A stretch of 64,000 nt of DNA from positions 372,001 to 436,000 of the forward strand of contig NZ_JAMCOJ010000001.1 in the NCBI RefSeq assembly GCF_023476645.1. Reading direction: 5' to 3'. Position numbers and translations under genes: made by a program. The notes under the pieces are model-generated. The model searched no databases. It saw only the letters and a list, made by a program, of their open reading frames with translations, and had not been told where the DNA came from. This document shows, one piece after another, positions 61,425 to 64,000 of the stretch; within the stretch, counting starts at the first letter, position 1; each line of letters begins with the position of its first letter. The DNA comes from Cellulophaga sp. 20_2_10 (GTDB lineage: Bacteria; Bacteroidota; Bacteroidia; Flavobacteriales; Flavobacteriaceae).

Positions 61425-61694
61425 AAAAAAAGTGATTTATTTTAATAATAAAATATAGGTTAGTTATAGTAAATGTATATAATTTATCAACTTTTAAACT
61501 AAAATGAAACCCTTAAATATGTTAAATCCACGAAAACCTTTTAGTAAATAGATATCAAAAAATGCTAAAACAATTCGTTAACCATAGAGTTAATTATATC
61601 TTGAACAAAAGCAAACTCTTAAAACTATCTTAAATCAATCATCATTTTAACAAGAAGTAGTATTTTCATAGCAAATAACTAACAAACTCAACTA

Positions 61695-63314
61695 ATGAAA
61701 TTAAAACTACAGTATTTGTTGCTGGGATGTATTTGTTTTGCATCTACTTCTTCCCTATTTGCGCAACAAAATTACCAAACAACAACACAATTAACATCAA
61801 ACTTAAAAAGCCTTGTTTCTAAACACAAAAGCAATGCTAAACTTACATCTTTAACCAAAACTTTAGGCGGTAAAGACATTTGGGTACTAACACTGTCTAA
61901 TGGTAATCCAGAAAATAACCCTGCAATGGTAGTTGTTGGTGGTGTAGAAGGCAATTATTTAGTAGGTACAGAATTGGCCATTAAGTTTGCAGAAAATGTT
62001 TTAACCAACAACAAAAGTGTTTTAGACAATACAACGTTCTATATTTTTCCTAATATGAGTCCAGATGCTACTGAACAATATTTTAGCAAATTAAAATATG
62101 AGCGTCAAGGAAATGCTAAAAAGACAGATGATGATAGAGACGGACAACTAAATGAAGATCCTTTTGAAGATTTAAACAAAGACGGACAAATTACACTTAT
62201 GCGTATTGAAGATCCTACTGGAGACTATATGATGCTTGAAGAAGACAACCGCATTATGATTAAAGCAGATACTAATAAAGGCGAAAAAGGAACTTATAAA
62301 GTATTTACAGAAGGTATAGATAACGATAAAGATGGCGAGTATAATGAAGACGGCGAAGGTGGTGTACACTTTAACAAAAACTTCACTTACAATTCTCCTT
62401 ACTTTAAGCCAGGCGCTGGCGAACACGCTGTTTCTGAATTAGAAAATAGAGCTATGCTAGATTTTTTATATGAAAAATGGAATGTATACAGTATTTTTTC
62501 ATTTGGACCAGCAAATAATTTATCAGAACCTCTTAAGTACAGTGCATCTAATGCTAAAAAACGTGTTGTTACAAGTATTTTAGAGAATGACGCTAAACTA
62601 AACAAACAATTATCAGAAAAGTATAATGAACTTATACCCAACAAAAACACTCCTGCTTCTATTACAAATGGAGGTGGTTTTTTTGAGTGGTCTTACTTTC
62701 ATTTTGGAAGATTAGCTTTAAGTACGCCTGCGTGGTGGGCACCAGAGTTTAAAGGAGATTCTATTAACAAAGCTCCAAAAAACAGAGATGCCAACTTTTT
62801 AAAATGGGCAGAGCAAGAAGGTATAACAAGTGCATTTGTAGATTGGAAAGAAGTAAAGCACCCTGATTTTCCTAATAGCAAAGTAGAAGTTGGTGGTATA
62901 GCTCCATTTGTACAAAACAACCCTCCGTATAAAATGATAGATAGTATTGCGCAAAAGCACAATACATTTATTTTGGATGTTGTTAAAATGCAACCATCTT
63001 TACTTTTTACAAACCTAAAACAAGAAAAATTAGGTTCTGGACTTACCCGTGTAACAGTAGATTTACACAACCAAGGTTTATTACCAACGCAAACAGAAAT
63101 GGGCGCAAAATCTAGATGGCTACGTAAAATAAACATTGCTTTAGATTTAGGTAACGGTCAAAAAATAATATCTGGCAAACAACGTCAGCTTATTACTAAA
63201 ATAGACGAAGATGGTACTAATCATTTTACGTGGTTAATTAGTGGAAAAGGGAAATTGGTTTTAAAAGCTGGTGCACCGCAAACAGGAACACAACAAATAA
63301 CCATAAACCTTTAA
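61695..63314 (+). CDS. M14-family carboxypeptidase homolog lacking zinc ligands
   Basis: A 539-residue secreted protein (signal MKLKLQYLLLGCICFASTSSLFAQQ) with the M14 fold in its first ~320 residues. The zinc motif HxxE is replaced by Glu85 and Tyr88 (GGVEGNYLVGTE), and the third ligand His region reads YSIFSFGPAN instead of a His-containing turn, so it is probably inactive. Acidic DxDxDG insertions (about 142-165 and 205-220) look like calcium loops. The C-terminal ~130 residues are a beta-rich domain. It is followed 10 bp later by an active-looking M14 gene. Confidence 0.8.
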   Translation: MKLKLQYLLLGCICFASTSSLFAQQNYQTTTQLTSNLKSLVSKHKSNAKLTSLTKTLGGKDIWVLTLSNGNPENNPAMVVVGGVEGNYLVGTELAIKFAENVLTNNKSVLDNTTFYIFPNMSPDATEQYFSKLKYERQGNAKKTDDDRDGQLNEDPFEDLNKDGQITLMRIEDPTGDYMMLEEDNRIMIKADTNKGEKGTYKVFTEGIDNDKDGEYNEDGEGGVHFNKNFTYNSPYFKPGAGEHAVSELENRAMLDFLYEKWNVYSIFSFGPANNLSEPLKYSASNAKKRVVTSILENDAKLNKQLSEKYNELIPNKNTPASITNGGGFFEWSYFHFGRLALSTPAWWAPEFKGDSINKAPKNRDANFLKWAEQEGITSAFVDWKEVKHPDFPNSKVEVGGIAPFVQNNPPYKMIDSIAQKHNTFILDVVKMQPSLLFTNLKQEKLGSGLTRVTVDLHNQGLLPTQTEMGAKSRWLRKINIALDLGNGQKIISGKQRQLITKIDEDGTNHFTWLISGKGKLVLKAGAPQTGTQQITINL

Positions 63315-63324
63315 AATACTACAT

Positions 63325-64000
63325 ATGAAATCTTATATATATTTTATAGCTCTTCTAGTTTTTGGTCTAAGTACCACAACTATAGAAGCACAAAGTGCAA
63401 ACGATATTTTTAGAGCCGCAGGATCTCCTCATAACCCTAAGGTAACTGTTGCGTTTAACAAATACTATACTGCAGAAGGTTTAGCTACTATTAGTAAAAA
63501 AATTGCTGATGCATACCCAGAATTGGTAAAAAGAAAATCTATTGGTAAATCTACTCAAGGTAGAGATATTTGGATGTTAGCAATTACAGACTACTCTGTT
63601 GGTGATGCAGACCGTAAACCTGCTTTTTATGTAGATGGTAACATACACTCTAACGAAATACAAGGAGGTGAAATTTGTACCTATACAGCCTGGTACTTAA
63701 CAGAGAGTTTTAAAGATGTTGATTATATAAAGCAGCTGCTTAAAGATCGTATTTTTTACATTGTACCTACCATAAACCCTGATGCACGTAATAACTATAT
63801 GAAAGAAGGTAATACTGCTCACAGTCCTAGGGCTGGTTTAATTGCTTTAGATGATGATAGTGATGGTTTGTTTGATGAAGATGGTTATGATGATTTAGAT
63901 AACGATGGTTCTATTACTAGAATGCGTAGAAAAAATCCTAATGGCACCATGATTGTTGATCCATTAGATCCTAGAAAAATGATACAAATAGGGCCAGATG
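63325..64000 (+). CDS. M14-family zinc carboxypeptidase (partial, runs off the window)
   Basis: The first 225 codons of a secreted carboxypeptidase are present (signal MKSYIYFIALLVFGLSTTTIEAQ). The zinc pair His108/Glu111 is intact in VDGNIHSNEIQGGE, and the substrate-site motif is INPDARNNYM. An acidic calcium-loop insertion (about 175-195, DDDSDGLFDEDG) matches that of the upstream homolog. The two genes are 10 bp apart and co-transcribed, giving one likely active and one likely inactive peptidase. The gene continues beyond 64000. Confidence 0.82.
   Translation, partial: MKSYIYFIALLVFGLSTTTIEAQSANDIFRAAGSPHNPKVTVAFNKYYTAEGLATISKKIADAYPELVKRKSIGKSTQGRDIWMLAITDYSVGDADRKPAFYVDGNIHSNEIQGGEICTYTAWYLTESFKDVDYIKQLLKDRIFYIVPTINPDARNNYMKEGNTAHSPRAGLIALDDDSDGLFDEDGYDDLDNDGSITRMRRKNPNGTMIVDPLDPRKMIQIGPD

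Overview
The window comes from a marine member of the Bacteroidota, most likely the family Flavobacteriaceae. The DNA is strongly AT-rich. Promoters fit the Bacteroidota -7 consensus TAnnTTTG, many exported proteins are lipoproteins, and the gene families are typical of the group (OMP_b-brl TonB-dependent receptor, LytS/LytTR pairs, CotH, YHYH, short Crp/Fnr regulators, NUDIX-type sugar regulator). A GH82 iota-carrageenase and a mannitol uptake and catabolism operon point to life on red and brown seaweeds, as in Cellulophaga or Zobellia relatives. No tRNA, rRNA, CRISPR, transposase or phage genes were seen.

Layout. 0.2-4.1 kb: a large lipoprotein, a Crp/Fnr regulator, a fatty-acid desaturase and a DUF6515 protein. 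4.3-11.1 kb: an EF-hand lipoprotein broken by a stop codon, then a six-gene leftward operon (TolC, HlyD/MacA, ABC ATPase, MacB-type permease, LytS kinase, LytTR regulator). 11.3-18.2 kb: a scarred region with two copies of a Gly-rich secreted protein, a duplicated tolC promoter fused to a dying gene, a ybbAP/tesA-like set and a tandem ~190-bp non-coding repeat. 18.5-23.6 kb: a TetR-ABC-HlyD-TolC export operon whose ATPase lacks key motifs. 23.8-31.6 kb: a beta-helix lipoprotein, a second RpoD-like sigma factor, CotH, an old-yellow-enzyme reductase with its Crp/Fnr regulator, and the iota-carrageenase. 31.7-39.6 kb: mannitol operon (fructokinase, mannitol dehydrogenase, sugar ABC transporter, outer-membrane protein) with a divergent NUDIX regulator. 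39.6-50.2 kb: TfoX domain protein, Kef antiporter pair, cupin, quinone reductase/nitroreductase operon, AlkB-like, redoxin, AraC and small unknowns. 50.3-52.7 kb: a SAM-type riboswitch before an NhaC/MetT-like carrier, then an EamA transporter. 52.7-57.0 kb: an EF-hand/YHYH/MORN/SCO operon divergent from a LytS/LytTR pair. 57-64 kb: GNAT, PurD-like ATP-grasp, TonB-dependent receptor, and two M14 carboxypeptidases, the first lacking its zinc ligands and the second cut by the window edge.

Most notable is a candidate regulon. Three leftward promoters (before the Gly-rich gene at 16859, before CotH at 26431 and before the EF-hand/YHYH operon at 54765) carry direct repeats of TTCTGTGAA exactly 21 bp apart, with the nearest repeat exactly 28 nt from the -7 element. 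This is LytTR-type architecture and lies beside a LytS/LytTR pair whose sensor has a Met-rich periplasmic loop. Together they suggest an undescribed cell-envelope response linking CotH, YHYH, EF-hand, SCO and Gly-rich proteins. A second pattern is a shared Crp box, close to TTGAYWTAGGTYNA, placed the same distance upstream of the desaturase and old-yellow-enzyme promoters, each directly behind its own Crp/Fnr gene.
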